DNA of 64,000 bases from Gemmatimonadaceae bacterium (GTDB taxonomy: Bacteria; Gemmatimonadota; Gemmatimonadetes; Gemmatimonadales; Gemmatimonadaceae). The stretch covers positions 186,001 through 250,000 of the forward strand of contig JADZDM010000005.1 in NCBI GenBank assembly GCA_020851035.1. Reading direction: 5' to 3'. Under the pieces are notes generated by a model that did not search any database, was not told where the DNA came from, and saw only the letters and a program-made list of their open reading frames with translations. The translations under genes and the position numbers were made by a program. Below are positions 51,570 to 59,858 of the stretch, in pieces; the first letter of the stretch is position 1; the number at the start of each line of letters is the position of its first letter.

Positions 51570-52876
51570 GGGGTCGGGCTCCACTGCCGCGCGGCGGCGG
51601 CGTGATTCGGCAGGCCTTCGCTGTCGGCGAAACGTGCGACATCGTCGGCAAGGGCGGCGGCGGCGTCGGGGGTGACGCGCTGCCAGGAAGTCCAGCGGAT
51701 GAAGTCCAGGGTCGAGAGGCCGGAATAACACCGCGACAGGCCACCGGTGGGAAGCACGTGGTTCGCCCCCGTCATGTAGTCGCCGAACGCCACGCTGGCG
51801 CTCTCGCCGATGAACACGGCGCCGGCGCCGCGGAGGGCGGCGAAGGCGGCGTCTCGAGACGCGGCGTGCACCGCGAGCAGCAGGTGTTCCGCTGCCCACT
51901 CGTTCGCGAAGGTGATCGCGTCCTCGAGCGTCCCGGCCTGCAGCACGCCGCCAGCCTGCGCGAAGGCCTCCTGCACGATGCCGTCGCGGCCGGCCACCGG
52001 GCAGCGGGCGTCGAGGGCTGCCAGCAGGGCCGCGGTGGCGCCCTCGCCGATGGTGACGCAGACCACCGCGGCGCGCGGGTCGTGTTCCGCCTGCGCGAGC
52101 ATCTCGAGCGCGACCGCGTCCATGTCGCTCGACTCGTCGGCGATGACCAGCAGCTCACTTGGCCCGGCCGGTGAATCGATCGCCACGGCACCGGCGCACT
52201 GCAGCTTCGCCTCGGCCACCCATGCGTTGCCCGGACCGACGATGCGGTCGACGCGTGGCACGGTGGCGGTGCCATAGGCCATGGCCGCGACGGCACCGGC
52301 ACCGCCGACGGCGAAGAGACGGTCGGCACCGGCGATGGCAGCCGCGGCCAGCACCACGTCGGTCGGGAGCCCGGTGGCCGACGGGGGCGAGCAGACGATG
52401 ACGTCGCGCACACCGGCGACCTTGGCTGGCACGACGCCCATGACCAGCGAACTGGGATAGGCGGCCCGTCCGCCCGGCGCGTACACGCCCACACGGCGCA
52501 AGGGATCGGGACGGCGGCCGATCACGACACCGGGCTCCGTCTCGACCTCGACGGCGGTGGGAAGAAACGCGCGGTGCGCCGCGCGGACATTGCGCACCGT
52601 GCGCTCGATGGCGGCGCGGAGCGCCGGCTGCATGGCATCGCGCGCCCGGTCCCACTCGGCGCGGGGCACCTCGAGCGCCGACAGCGTGGCGCCGTCGAAT
52701 CGGGCCGCCAGTGCCCGCAGGGCATCGTCTCCCTCCCGCTGCACCTGGGCGATGATGGTGGCCGTGCCGGTCCGGATGCCCTGGTCGGCGGAGGTCGAGC
52801 GATCGAACAGCGCGCGCCGGTCAGCGGAGCTCAGGGCGGACACCGGGCCGGAGAAGCGGAATCGCGGTGGGGTCAT
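51566..52876 (-). CDS. hisD: Histidinol dehydrogenase
   Basis: HisD oxidises histidinol twice to histidine, with zinc and NAD. The 436-residue protein shows RRVGVYAPGGRAAYPSSLVM, VGPGNAWVAEAK, IDSPAGPSELLVIAD, EHLLLAV and the zinc and substrate segment TGANHVLPTGG. It ends SEGLPNHAAAA. The length fits. The ATG overlaps the hisG stop by four bases and its own stop overlaps hisC. Confidence 0.97.
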   Translation of the reverse strand: MTPPRFRFSGPVSALSSADRRALFDRSTSADQGIRTGTATIIAQVQREGDDALRALAARFDGATLSALEVPRAEWDRARDAMQPALRAAIERTVRNVRAAHRAFLPTAVEVETEPGVVIGRRPDPLRRVGVYAPGGRAAYPSSLVMGVVPAKVAGVRDVIVCSPPSATGLPTDVVLAAAAIAGADRLFAVGGAGAVAAMAYGTATVPRVDRIVGPGNAWVAEAKLQCAGAVAIDSPAGPSELLVIADESSDMDAVALEMLAQAEHDPRAAVVCVTIGEGATAALLAALDARCPVAGRDGIVQEAFAQAGGVLQAGTLEDAITFANEWAAEHLLLAVHAASRDAAFAALRGAGAVFIGESASVAFGDYMTGANHVLPTGGLSRCYSGLSTLDFIRWTSWQRVTPDAAAALADDVARFADSEGLPNHAAAARQWSPTP

Positions 52877-53730
52877 GGCATCAGGCGCTCGATGCGCGTC
52901 ACGAGGATCCCGGTGCACCCCAGTTGCTTGAGCTGGCCGATGGTGCGGTAGATGGTGGCGGCGGGGACGACCGCGTGGACGGCGACCATCTCGCCATGGT
53001 CCATGATGTCGATGACCGTCGGTCCGTTGATGCCGGGGAGGATCGTCCGGACCTCGTCGAGCCGCACGCGCGGCACGTTCGCCATCAGGTAGCGGCGGCT
53101 GCGGGCCCGCAGGACCGAGGCCAGCGCGTCCACCAGCTCGTCGAGCACGACGCGGGCGGGGTCGCCCGGCGGGACGATGGTGATCAGCCGCGCCGACGAC
53201 TCCAGGACGGTCGCGATCTCCGTGAGGCCGTTGACCTTGAGCGTCGAGCCGGTGGAGGTCAGGTCGACGACGATGTCGGCGATGCCGAGGTGCGGCGCGA
53301 TCTCGGCCGCGCCGGAGACCGGGACGATGTCGACCGGGATGCCGCGCGCGGCGAAGTAGTCCGCCGTGATGCGCGGGAAGACCGTGGCGACGCGGGGCCG
53401 GTCGTGGAGGTCGTCGATGGACCGGAGCCGGCTGTCCTCGCGGACTGCGACCACGAGGCGGCAGCGTCCGAATTCGAGGTCGAGGAGCTGCTCGACCTGC
53501 CGTCCCGACTCCCGCACGAGGTCGATGCCGGTGATGCCGGCCTGCGCGGCGCCGTCGGCGACGAATTCTGGTATGTCAGCGGCTCGCACGAAGATGGCCT
53601 CGAACTCACCACCGAGGGACGCGGTGAGCGCGCGCTCCCCCTTGCCTCGAACCTCGAGTCCGGCGTCGGTGAAGAGCTCTCTGGCGTCCTCGGAGAGGCG
53701 GCCTTTGTTCGGCAGGGCGATGCGCAGCAT
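52873..53730 (-). CDS. hisG: ATP phosphoribosyltransferase, long form HisG
   Basis: HisG joins ATP and PRPP in the first committed step of histidine synthesis. The 285-residue protein starts MLRIALPNKGRLSEDA and has FVRAADIPEFV, the PRPP-binding DLTSTGSTLKVNGL and a C-terminal ACT-like regulatory domain (residues about 210-285). It is therefore the long, histidine-inhibited type and does not need HisZ, which is absent. An attenuator lies 20 bases before the ATG. It is the first structural gene of a complete operon. Confidence 0.96.
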   Translation of the reverse strand: MLRIALPNKGRLSEDARELFTDAGLEVRGKGERALTASLGGEFEAIFVRAADIPEFVADGAAQAGITGIDLVRESGRQVEQLLDLEFGRCRLVVAVREDSRLRSIDDLHDRPRVATVFPRITADYFAARGIPVDIVPVSGAAEIAPHLGIADIVVDLTSTGSTLKVNGLTEIATVLESSARLITIVPPGDPARVVLDELVDALASVLRARSRRYLMANVPRVRLDEVRTILPGINGPTVIDIMDHGEMVAVHAVVPAATIYRTIGQLKQLGCTGILVTRIERLMP

Positions 53731-53750
53731 GCGGTGTTGCGGTGGGTGGG

Positions 53751-53795
53751 GACAAAAACAGCGGCGGCCCGTCCAGACTCCGGACGGGCCGCCGC
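53751..53795 (-). terminator. Transcription attenuator of the his operon
   Basis: On the minus strand, GCGGCGGCCCGTCC (53795-53782) and GGACGGGCCGCCGC (53774-53761) form a perfect 14-base stem with a seven-base loop. TGTTTTTGTC follows. This is a Rho-independent terminator 20 bases before hisG and 24 bases after the leader-peptide stop. The leader segment GACGGGC (53853-53847) is complementary to GCCCGTC in the 5' arm (53789-53783) and could act as antiterminator. Confidence 0.9.
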
Positions 53796-53819
53796 GATGT
53801 ACGTGCCAGCGCGTGAGAC

Positions 53820-53903
53820 CTACGCGAAGCACCACACCCGGACGACGCCCGTCGGGCGGCGACCATGATGGTGGTGGTGGTGCAGGCTGGCGGATCGGGA
53901 CAT
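53820..53903 (-). CDS. hisL: His operon leader peptide
   Basis: The 27-residue frame reads MSRSASL, then six consecutive His codons, then GRRPTGVVRVWCFA and a TAG stop. A run of His codons just before an intrinsic terminator is the hallmark of ribosome-mediated attenuation, known from the enterobacterial his leader. When histidyl-tRNA is scarce, the ribosome would stall on the His codons and allow antitermination. No Shine-Dalgarno is present; the promoter spacing places the transcription start at or next to the ATG, so a leaderless mRNA is likely. Confidence 0.88.
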   Translation of the reverse strand: MSRSASLHHHHHHGRRPTGVVRVWCFA

Positions 53904-53910
53904 GGCGCGA

Positions 53911-53939
53911 AGAGTAGCGGCGCCCGGGAGCGGGGTCAA
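53911..53939 (-). promoter_or_regulatory. His operon promoter
   Basis: TTGACC (53939-53934) and TACTCT (53916-53911) on the minus strand are separated by exactly 17 bases. Only seven bases separate the -10 box from the ATG of the leader peptide, so the transcript should begin at or next to this ATG. Confidence 0.65.
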
Positions 53940-54030
53940 TCACGGCAGCCAGGGAACGTCCGGGAAGCGGCCGTGTGTTCAGTCAGCGCGATGGTGCATC
54001 TCCTGACCGCCCACCCGCGGGTCACGGGGC

Positions 54031-54058
54031 TTGCCCCCGGCGCAGTGTGGTCTATGCT
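54031..54058 (+). promoter_or_regulatory. Candidate promoter for the plastocyanin-like gene
   Basis: TTGCCC and TATGCT are separated by 16 bases. Transcription would start around 54065, at the base of a strong 5' hairpin, about 98 bases before the start codon. Confidence 0.45.
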
Positions 54059-54060
54059 TC

Positions 54061-54099
54061 CCGCAGTTTCGAGGCGGCGTCTCGTTTGCGAAACTGCGG
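54061..54099 (+). promoter_or_regulatory. 5' leader hairpin of the plastocyanin-like gene
   Basis: CCGCAGTTTCG (54061-54071) and CGAAACTGCGG (54089-54099) are a perfect 11-base inverted repeat. It overlaps the predicted transcription start and ends 63 bases before the ATG. It could protect the mRNA 5' end or be an operator of a dimeric regulator. Confidence 0.5.
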
Positions 54100-54162
54100 A
54101 GGGCGGCTCTGGAAATCGCGTTCGCCGTCCCAGAAATTCACCGGTTTCGAGGAGTCATTCCA

Positions 54163-54672
54163 ATGCAGTTCAAGGTTCTGGCTGTTGCAACGAGTGCCTT
54201 TGCACTTGCCGCATGTGGTGGTGGTGAGAAGAAGGCGGCCGACACCGCTGCTGCGGCGGCGCCGGCTCCGGAAGCCGCGGCCGCCCCGGCCGCGGCGGCA
54301 CCTGCCGCCGCCGGTGCAGTCGCTGCGAGCCCGATCACGGGCACGACGCACACGGTCAACATGATCGGCGACGAGAAGGGCTATCGCTTCGAGCCCGCCG
54401 AGATCACGGTCAAGGCTGGCGACGGCATCAAGTTCGTGGACGTGAAGGGTGGGCCCCACAACGTGGCGATCGACCCGGCCACCGCCGGCGCCTCGGCGGC
54501 GCAGCTGACGGCCAACATGCCGGAGAGCACGGGCGAACTCACCGGAAAGATGCTGGTGACCGATGGTGAGACGTGGACGATGTCGTTCGGCGGCGTTGCG
54601 CCGGGCACGTACACGGCCATCTGCACGCCGCATCAGGCGATGAACATGATCATGAAGATCACGGTCCAGTAA
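54163..54672 (+). CDS. Plastocyanin/azurin-like cupredoxin lipoprotein
   Basis: The 169-residue protein has a lipoprotein signal (VATSAFALAACGGG), an Ala/Pro-rich linker to about residue 53 and a cupredoxin domain. The copper ligands are complete: His in GGPHNVAI, then Cys, His and Met in CTPHQAMNM with the spacing of plastocyanin. It should be an envelope electron carrier. The ATG is preceded by GAGGAG eight bases upstream. A hairpin-bearing 5' leader and a strong terminator frame it as a single-gene unit, divergent from the his operon. Confidence 0.9.
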   Translation: MQFKVLAVATSAFALAACGGGEKKAADTAAAAAPAPEAAAAPAAAAPAAAGAVAASPITGTTHTVNMIGDEKGYRFEPAEITVKAGDGIKFVDVKGGPHNVAIDPATAGASAAQLTANMPESTGELTGKMLVTDGETWTMSFGGVAPGTYTAICTPHQAMNMIMKITVQ

Positions 54673-54694
54673 GTCCGGACCGTCCCGCAGGATC

Positions 54695-54729
54695 CAGCGC
54701 GGCGCCCGGTGTCACCGGGCGCCGCGCTG
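54695..54729 (+). terminator. Strong hairpin terminator after the cupredoxin gene
   Basis: CAGCGCGGCGCCCGGT and ACCGGGCGCCGCGCTG form a perfect 16-base stem with the three-base loop GTC. A weak T-rich tail (TCGTTC) follows. It lies 23 bases after the stop codon. Confidence 0.75.
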
Positions 54730-54830
54730 TCGTTCACGACCCGGGACGCCGCCTCCGGGGGCGTCCGACACCACCGGCGCCGCATTGCGCGCCCTGTCCC
54801 ACTCGTCCGGTACGTCCCTAGACTTCAGTC

Positions 54831-56543
54831 GTGATCCACCACTCCACCGATGCCTCGCCGCGCACGTCACGCGGCCGCTGGATGGCCGCGCGCGCGCGCA
54901 ACCTGGTGCACCGCAGCGGTGTGCTGGTCGGCGTCGGTGGCGTGACCTTCACGCTCGCATTCGGGCTGCTGCTCTGGTTCACGCGCGCCGAGCGTGATGC
55001 GCTCCAGCGGGTGCCGGCGCCGGTCGACACACTCGACCTCGCGCGGCAGGCCACGAGCATGCGACGGCTGCAGTTCCGCGCCGACAGTATCCTCGCCGAG
55101 GCGGCACCGGCGCGCCGGATCGTGGTGCCATCCGCGCCGGCCACCGGCAGCACGGCACCGGTCGACAGCGCCGCCGCCGACCGTGGCCGGGCCGACACCG
55201 CGGGCGGACTGGCGGGCACGTCACCGCAGCGGGACTCGGCGGCCGCGGGAGTGCGCGTGGTGCCGGATTCCATCCGCCTTGCCGTTGCCGCACTCACGGC
55301 GCGCCTCGAGCGTGCGCAGAACGCCCCGCTGGCGGCATCCTGGCGCGCCCTCGCGGCGGATCCGATGCTGCAGGAGGACCCGCAGGTGCGCGCACTCGCC
55401 GATTCCCTCGCCGACGCCGAGCGCTCCCGCAACGACTACGACGCGATCGGCGGTGTCGACCCGATCTACCTCGAGCTGTCGAGTCGCGTGACGGCCCACG
55501 GCCGCGCGATCGAGCGCATCGCCAGCACGCGCATCGCGGCGCTGATGCGCGGGGCGGTCGCGGTTTCGGTGGCCCGCACCGGACCGAGCGCCGTGGAACT
55601 GGCGCGACGCTTCTCAGGCGATTCCGCGCGCCACGCCACCGCCGTCGCGCGGCGCAACGAGGCGGCCCGCGTGGCGGACTCGATCGAGTCGCTGCTTTCG
55701 GCGCGCCGGGCGGAGGTGCTCCAGCGCACGGCCGCGCGGGTGCGGGCACAGCGCCGCGTGGATGCACTCGCGCCTCCGCTCGCGATGCTCGCGGCCAGCG
55801 CAGCGGCTGCGATCGGCCTGGCCCTGCTCGTGACGCTGCTGCTCGAGTTGCGCGCGCCGCGGCTGTCGGACGACCTCGAGATCACGACGCAGGCCCGGGT
55901 GCCGGTGCTGCTCAGCATCCGCGCCACCGATGCGGTCACCCCCGATGCCCTCACCAGCGCCTTCAGCCAGCTCGCCTTCGACCTCCAGGATGCGTTGCTC
56001 CGTACGCGCACCCTGATCATCGCCGGCGACGACGCGATGCTGGCCACGCGAACGGCGGCGCGGGTGGCCGAGCGGCTGGTGTACGAGGGTCGCAGTGTCC
56101 GCGTGGTCTCGGCGCCGCTGGTCGATGACCGGGCGCTCCAGCGTGTGACCCCGCGCGCGCGCGCCGGTCGGCCCACGCCGATCAATGCGCAGTCGGTGCT
56201 CGTCTATCCGCAGCGCGACGAAGGCATGGCGTGGACGGGTGAGTTCGTGCGCGACGCGCTCCCCGACGATGCCATCACGATCCGCTCCGGGTCGCTCGAC
56301 GACGTGCGGCCGGCGCTCGTGTCCGGCGAGGGCGATGCCCAGGTCATCCTGGTGGTGCGGACGGGGAGCACGCCGACCGCCTGGCTCGAGCGGGCGCGCG
56401 CCGAGATTCACCGCACCCGCGGCACGCAGGCGCTGGGGGTGGTGAGCTGGGCCCCCGAGATCGAGGACACCGATCCCGTCACCTTCGCGCTCGACAAGGC
56501 CCGGCAGCACACCCGGCCCCCCGTCATTGCCGCCGCCCGGTGA
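54831..56543 (+). CDS. Wzz-like two-helix membrane protein
   Basis: The 570-residue protein has a membrane helix at about residues 29-50 (GVLVGVGGVTFTLAFGLLLWF). A long periplasmic region follows with Ala/Arg-rich helices likely to form coiled coils. A second helix at about 316-340 and a cytosolic tail of 230 residues complete it. This layout is that of Wzz/GumC-type polysaccharide co-polymerases; the tail looks like a degenerate BY-kinase-type fold without a Walker motif. The start is GTG. No polysaccharide genes are nearby, so the assignment is tentative. Confidence 0.6.
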   Translation: MIHHSTDASPRTSRGRWMAARARNLVHRSGVLVGVGGVTFTLAFGLLLWFTRAERDALQRVPAPVDTLDLARQATSMRRLQFRADSILAEAAPARRIVVPSAPATGSTAPVDSAAADRGRADTAGGLAGTSPQRDSAAAGVRVVPDSIRLAVAALTARLERAQNAPLAASWRALAADPMLQEDPQVRALADSLADAERSRNDYDAIGGVDPIYLELSSRVTAHGRAIERIASTRIAALMRGAVAVSVARTGPSAVELARRFSGDSARHATAVARRNEAARVADSIESLLSARRAEVLQRTAARVRAQRRVDALAPPLAMLAASAAAAIGLALLVTLLLELRAPRLSDDLEITTQARVPVLLSIRATDAVTPDALTSAFSQLAFDLQDALLRTRTLIIAGDDAMLATRTAARVAERLVYEGRSVRVVSAPLVDDRALQRVTPRARAGRPTPINAQSVLVYPQRDEGMAWTGEFVRDALPDDAITIRSGSLDDVRPALVSGEGDAQVILVVRTGSTPTAWLERARAEIHRTRGTQALGVVSWAPEIEDTDPVTFALDKARQHTRPPVIAAAR

Positions 56544-56557
56544 GGCACGAGTGACCG

Positions 56558-56992
56558 ATGTGGGCTGACCAGGTGCTCGCCTTCGAGCGCGCACACCTCG
56601 CTCGGCTGCTGCTGTGGGGAGGTGCCAGCCTCCTGACCGGCATCGGCTGCTGGCTCTTCCTGCGCGCCCGCCGCATCGACACGCCGCTGCTGCGCCACTT
56701 CGCGATCCAGACCGCAGCGTGGGGTGCGATCGACTGCGTGCTCGCGCTCGCTGCGCGGCCGCGGCTCGCACTGCGCGACTACGACGGCGTCACCGGGCTC
56801 GATCGGTTCGTCTGGCTGAACTGTGGCCTGGATGTCGGGTACGTCGCGGTCGGCATCACGCTCGGCTGGTGCGGCTGGCGCCTCGCGAAATCGCGCGGCC
56901 TGGTCGGCGCGGGACTCGGTGTGGCCATCCAGGGGGCAGCGCTGCTGCTGCTCGACATGCGGCTCGCCGCGCTCCTGTCGCAGGCCCGCTGA
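56558..56992 (+). CDS. Small multi-helix membrane protein (DUF6992-like)
   Basis: The 144-residue protein has four membrane helices: LLLWGGASLLTGIGCWLFL, FAIQTAAWGAIDCVLALA, LDVGYVAVGITLGWCGW and LGVAIQGAALLLLDM. Between them lie short polar loops. I recall a DUF6992-type family with this pattern, but the assignment is tentative and no function is known. It starts 14 bases after the Wzz-like gene, so they are probably cotranscribed. Confidence 0.65.
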   Translation: MWADQVLAFERAHLARLLLWGGASLLTGIGCWLFLRARRIDTPLLRHFAIQTAAWGAIDCVLALAARPRLALRDYDGVTGLDRFVWLNCGLDVGYVAVGITLGWCGWRLAKSRGLVGAGLGVAIQGAALLLLDMRLAALLSQAR

Positions 56993-57247
56993 GCGGCGTG
57001 CGCGCACCGGCATGTGCCGGTCGGGACGCGGCGCTCGTGGACCGGAAACGAAGTTCGGGATGCAGTCGGCCGCCGTGACATCCCACCCGCCGACGTTGGA
57101 AATCCTCGCAACACCGCTGGTATTGCTGCGGTTTCCGCCTTGGCGGCTGGGCGCCACGACGCCCGTCATGCTATCCCAACTTCATTTCCAATCCACTACC
57201 TTCCGGGATCGCGTCGCTCGATCCCTGATCCAGGTCACCGGCCCTTC

Positions 57248-57865
57248 ATGCGCGGATACTCCGACCGCATCAACCACGCGCTCGCGTTCGCGGCGAAGCA
57301 TCATGACACGCAGGTGCGAAAGGGGCTGCGCATGCCGTACGTCACGCATGCCGCGAACGTGGCCGTGATCCTGACGCACTACCGGTGCGACGAGAGCGTC
57401 GTGGTGGCCGGGGTGCTGCATGACGCCATCGAGGACAGCGTGCGCGACGGGCTCACGCGCACCGACCTCTCCGACCGGATCGGGAGCAAGTTCGGCGAGG
57501 ACGTGCTGACGGTGGTGCTCTCCGTCACGCGGCGCCGCGTGGACGATGACGGCATCGAGATGAGCAAGGATGACGTGCGCGACGACTACCTGCTGCGCCT
57601 CGCGTCCGCATCCGAGCCCGCCCGCGTGGTCTGCGCGGCACACACGCTGCACAACGCCGGCACGATCCTCGCCGACCTGCGGCGCACGATCGAGCCGGCG
57701 ACGGTGTGGGGTCGCGGCGGCTCGGGGCGCGAGGGCACGCTGCAGTGGTACCGCGCCGTGGCCGACCGGCTGCGTGCGGTCGGCTTCTCCGCACCGATCA
57801 TGGACGAGCTCTCGACGATGGTCGCGGCGCTCGAGGTGGCACCGGCCGGCGACGCCCCCGCCTAG
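57248..57865 (+). CDS. HD-domain hydrolase (Mesh1/SpoT-like)
   Basis: The 205-residue protein has an HD metal-dependent phosphohydrolase domain: LAFAAKHHDTQVRKGLRMPY, then THAANVAVIL and VVAGVLHDAIED. This is the pattern of the small SpoT/Mesh1-type hydrolases of (p)ppGpp and related nucleotides. The second conserved region VCAAHTLHNAGTILADL is like VKLADRLHNM in SpoT but altered at the Asp. The ATG at the start of the domain is used; a longer upstream reading is not conserved in character. The synthetase domain is absent, so hydrolysis is the likely role. Confidence 0.8.
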   Translation: MRGYSDRINHALAFAAKHHDTQVRKGLRMPYVTHAANVAVILTHYRCDESVVVAGVLHDAIEDSVRDGLTRTDLSDRIGSKFGEDVLTVVLSVTRRRVDDDGIEMSKDDVRDDYLLRLASASEPARVVCAAHTLHNAGTILADLRRTIEPATVWGRGGSGREGTLQWYRAVADRLRAVGFSAPIMDELSTMVAALEVAPAGDAPA

Positions 57866-57866
57866 C

Positions 57867-59114
57867 TCAGGTGCCCGCGCCGGCGGTGGCTGCCGGGTAG
57901 GTGCGCGCCACGTAGTCCTCGAGGATGGCGAGGAACTCCGGCACGATCCGGTCGCCCTTCAGGGTGATGCGCAGCGCGCCGTCGACGTACACCGGCGCCT
58001 TCGGCTCCTCGAACGTGCCCGGGAGCGAGATGCCGATGTTGGCGTGCTTCGACTCACCCGGCCCGTTCACCACGCATCCCATCACCGCCACGCGCATCTC
58101 CTCCACGCCGGGATGCCGGTCACGCCACACCGGCATCTGCTCGCGCAGGTAGTGCTGGATGTCCTCGGCCATGCTCTGGAAGAACGTGGACGTGGTGCGG
58201 CCGCAGCCGGGACAGGCGGTGACCTGCGGCGCAAAACTGCGCAGCCCGAGCGACTGGAGGATCTGCTGCGCCACATGCACCTCCTCGGCGCGATCCCCGC
58301 CCGGCTTCGGCGTGAGCGACACGCGGATCGTGTCGCCGATGCCGTCGGCCAGCAGCAGCGACAGGCCGGCGGCGCTGGCCACCATGCCCTTCATGCCGAG
58401 TCCGGCCTCCGTCAGCCCGAGATGCAGCGGGTAGTCGCAGCGTGCGGCCAGCTTGCGGTACACATCCACCAGGTCGGGGACCAGCGAGACCTTGGCCGAG
58501 ATCAGGATGTGGTCGTGCGGCAGCCCCACCTCCTCCGCCATCTCGGCGGAGCGGAGGGCGCTGGCCAGCATGGCCTCGACGTAGACGTCGTGCGCCGTGC
58601 ACGGATAGCCTGACGCGGCGTTCTCGTCCATCATCGTCGTGAGCAGGTCCTGGTCGAGCGAGCCCCAGTTCACGCCGATGCGAACCGGCTTGCCGTTGTC
58701 GACGGCGATCTGGACGATCGAGCGGAAGTTCTCGTCCCGCCGCTTGCCGCCCACGTTCCCGGGGTTGATCCGGTACTTGGCCAGCGCCCGCGCGCAGCCC
58801 GGGTACTTCGCGAGCAGTTGGTGCCCGTTGTAGTGGAAGTCCCCCACGATCGGCACCGTGACGCCCTGATCGGCGAGGCGATCGACGATCGCCGGGAGCG
58901 CCGCCGCGGCCTCCTCGTTGTTCACGGTCACCCGGACGATCTGCGAACCGGCGCGTGCCAGAGACGCCACCTGCGCCACCGTGCCGGCCACGTCGGCGGT
59001 GTCGGTGTTCGTCATCGACTGCACCACCACCGGATGGCTGCTGCCGACGGGGACGGCGCCGACGAGCGCCGTCACGGTCTGGCGGCGGGGACGGAACACG
59101 GAGGGAATGCTCAC
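57867..59114 (-). CDS. ispG: 4-hydroxy-3-methylbut-2-enyl diphosphate synthase
   Basis: IspG reduces MEcPP to HMBPP in the MEP isoprenoid pathway with a [4Fe-4S] cluster. The 415-residue protein has an N-terminal barrel ([33 protein letters not shown]) and the cluster domain. The cluster Cys residues lie in [10 protein letters not shown] and [17 protein letters not shown]. The length is that of the bacterial two-domain type. It is monocistronic and converges with the HD hydrolase gene. No other MEP gene is adjacent. Confidence 0.96.
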   Translation of the reverse strand: MSIPSVFRPRRQTVTALVGAVPVGSSHPVVVQSMTNTDTADVAGTVAQVASLARAGSQIVRVTVNNEEAAAALPAIVDRLADQGVTVPIVGDFHYNGHQLLAKYPGCARALAKYRINPGNVGGKRRDENFRSIVQIAVDNGKPVRIGVNWGSLDQDLLTTMMDENAASGYPCTAHDVYVEAMLASALRSAEMAEEVGLPHDHILISAKVSLVPDLVDVYRKLAARCDYPLHLGLTEAGLGMKGMVASAAGLSLLLADGIGDTIRVSLTPKPGGDRAEEVHVAQQILQSLGLRSFAPQVTACPGCGRTTSTFFQSMAEDIQHYLREQMPVWRDRHPGVEEMRVAVMGCVVNGPGESKHANIGISLPGTFEEPKAPVYVDGALRITLKGDRIVPEFLAILEDYVARTYPAATAGAGT

Positions 59115-59291
59115 GGAACGGTGATTCGGGGATTCGACGGGGGGCGGCCTCCCGGAATCTATCGTCCCCCCGGGTCCGTATCAGGTCAGGCGGGATCGAG
59201 GTCGACTCGCCCGGCGGGGTTGTGGCGGCGGTGCGAATTCGCCGACATTGCCTCTGCCAGCGTCCTACCCACTGCGACCAAGAGACGACCC

Positions 59292-59858
59292 ATGGCCGAC
59301 GCGCCAGACCGCACCCATACAAGCCCTTCCATCGACACCGGCGGCCCGCTCGCCCAGGCACCCAGGCCCAAGGGCAAGGGACGCTGGAAGATCACGGCCG
59401 TGCTCTTCCTCGTCGTGCTGCCACTCGCGGCCTTCGCGCTGTGGGTGACGATCGCGCTCAACTTCTCGTACGCCAGCGGCGAACGCGCGGGCTTCGTGCA
59501 GAAGCTTTCCAACAAGGGCTGGGTCTGCAAGACCTGGGAGGGCGAGCTCGCCCTCGCCAACGGCCCGAACGTGATGCCGGAGATCTTCCGCTTCACCGTG
59601 CGTGACGACAAGGTCGCCGAGACGATCAACAGCTCGCTCGGCAAGCAGGTGAAGCTCACCTACGAGCAGCACAAGGGTGTGCCGACGCAGTGCTTCGGCG
59701 AGACCGAGTACTTCGTGACCGACGTCTCGGTGATCGGGGCGCCGCCGCCGGCGTCCGGTGGTGTCGTGGCGCCGCAGTCGGCGCCGGCTGTGGCGCCGAC
59801 TGCGGCGCCGGTCGCAACGCCCCCGACCGTGCCCGTGCCGTCCGGCGCCCCGCGCTGA
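59292..59858 (+). CDS. Membrane-anchored protein of unknown function
   Basis: The 188-residue protein has a Pro/Lys-rich cytosolic N-terminus, one membrane helix (ITAVLFLVVLPLAAFALWVTIAL) and a domain. The domain has SNKGWVCKTWEGELAL and SLGKQVKLTYEQHKGVPTQCFG, with two Cys that may pair. It ends in a Pro/Ala/Val-rich tail (APAVAPTAAPVATPPTV). Homologues seen in other bacteria are often misnamed 6-phosphogluconate dehydrogenase, which the sequence does not support. The FAD oxidoreductase gene overlaps its stop by one base (TGATG). Confidence 0.65.
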   Translation: MADAPDRTHTSPSIDTGGPLAQAPRPKGKGRWKITAVLFLVVLPLAAFALWVTIALNFSYASGERAGFVQKLSNKGWVCKTWEGELALANGPNVMPEIFRFTVRDDKVAETINSSLGKQVKLTYEQHKGVPTQCFGETEYFVTDVSVIGAPPPASGGVVAPQSAPAVAPTAAPVATPPTVPVPSGAPR

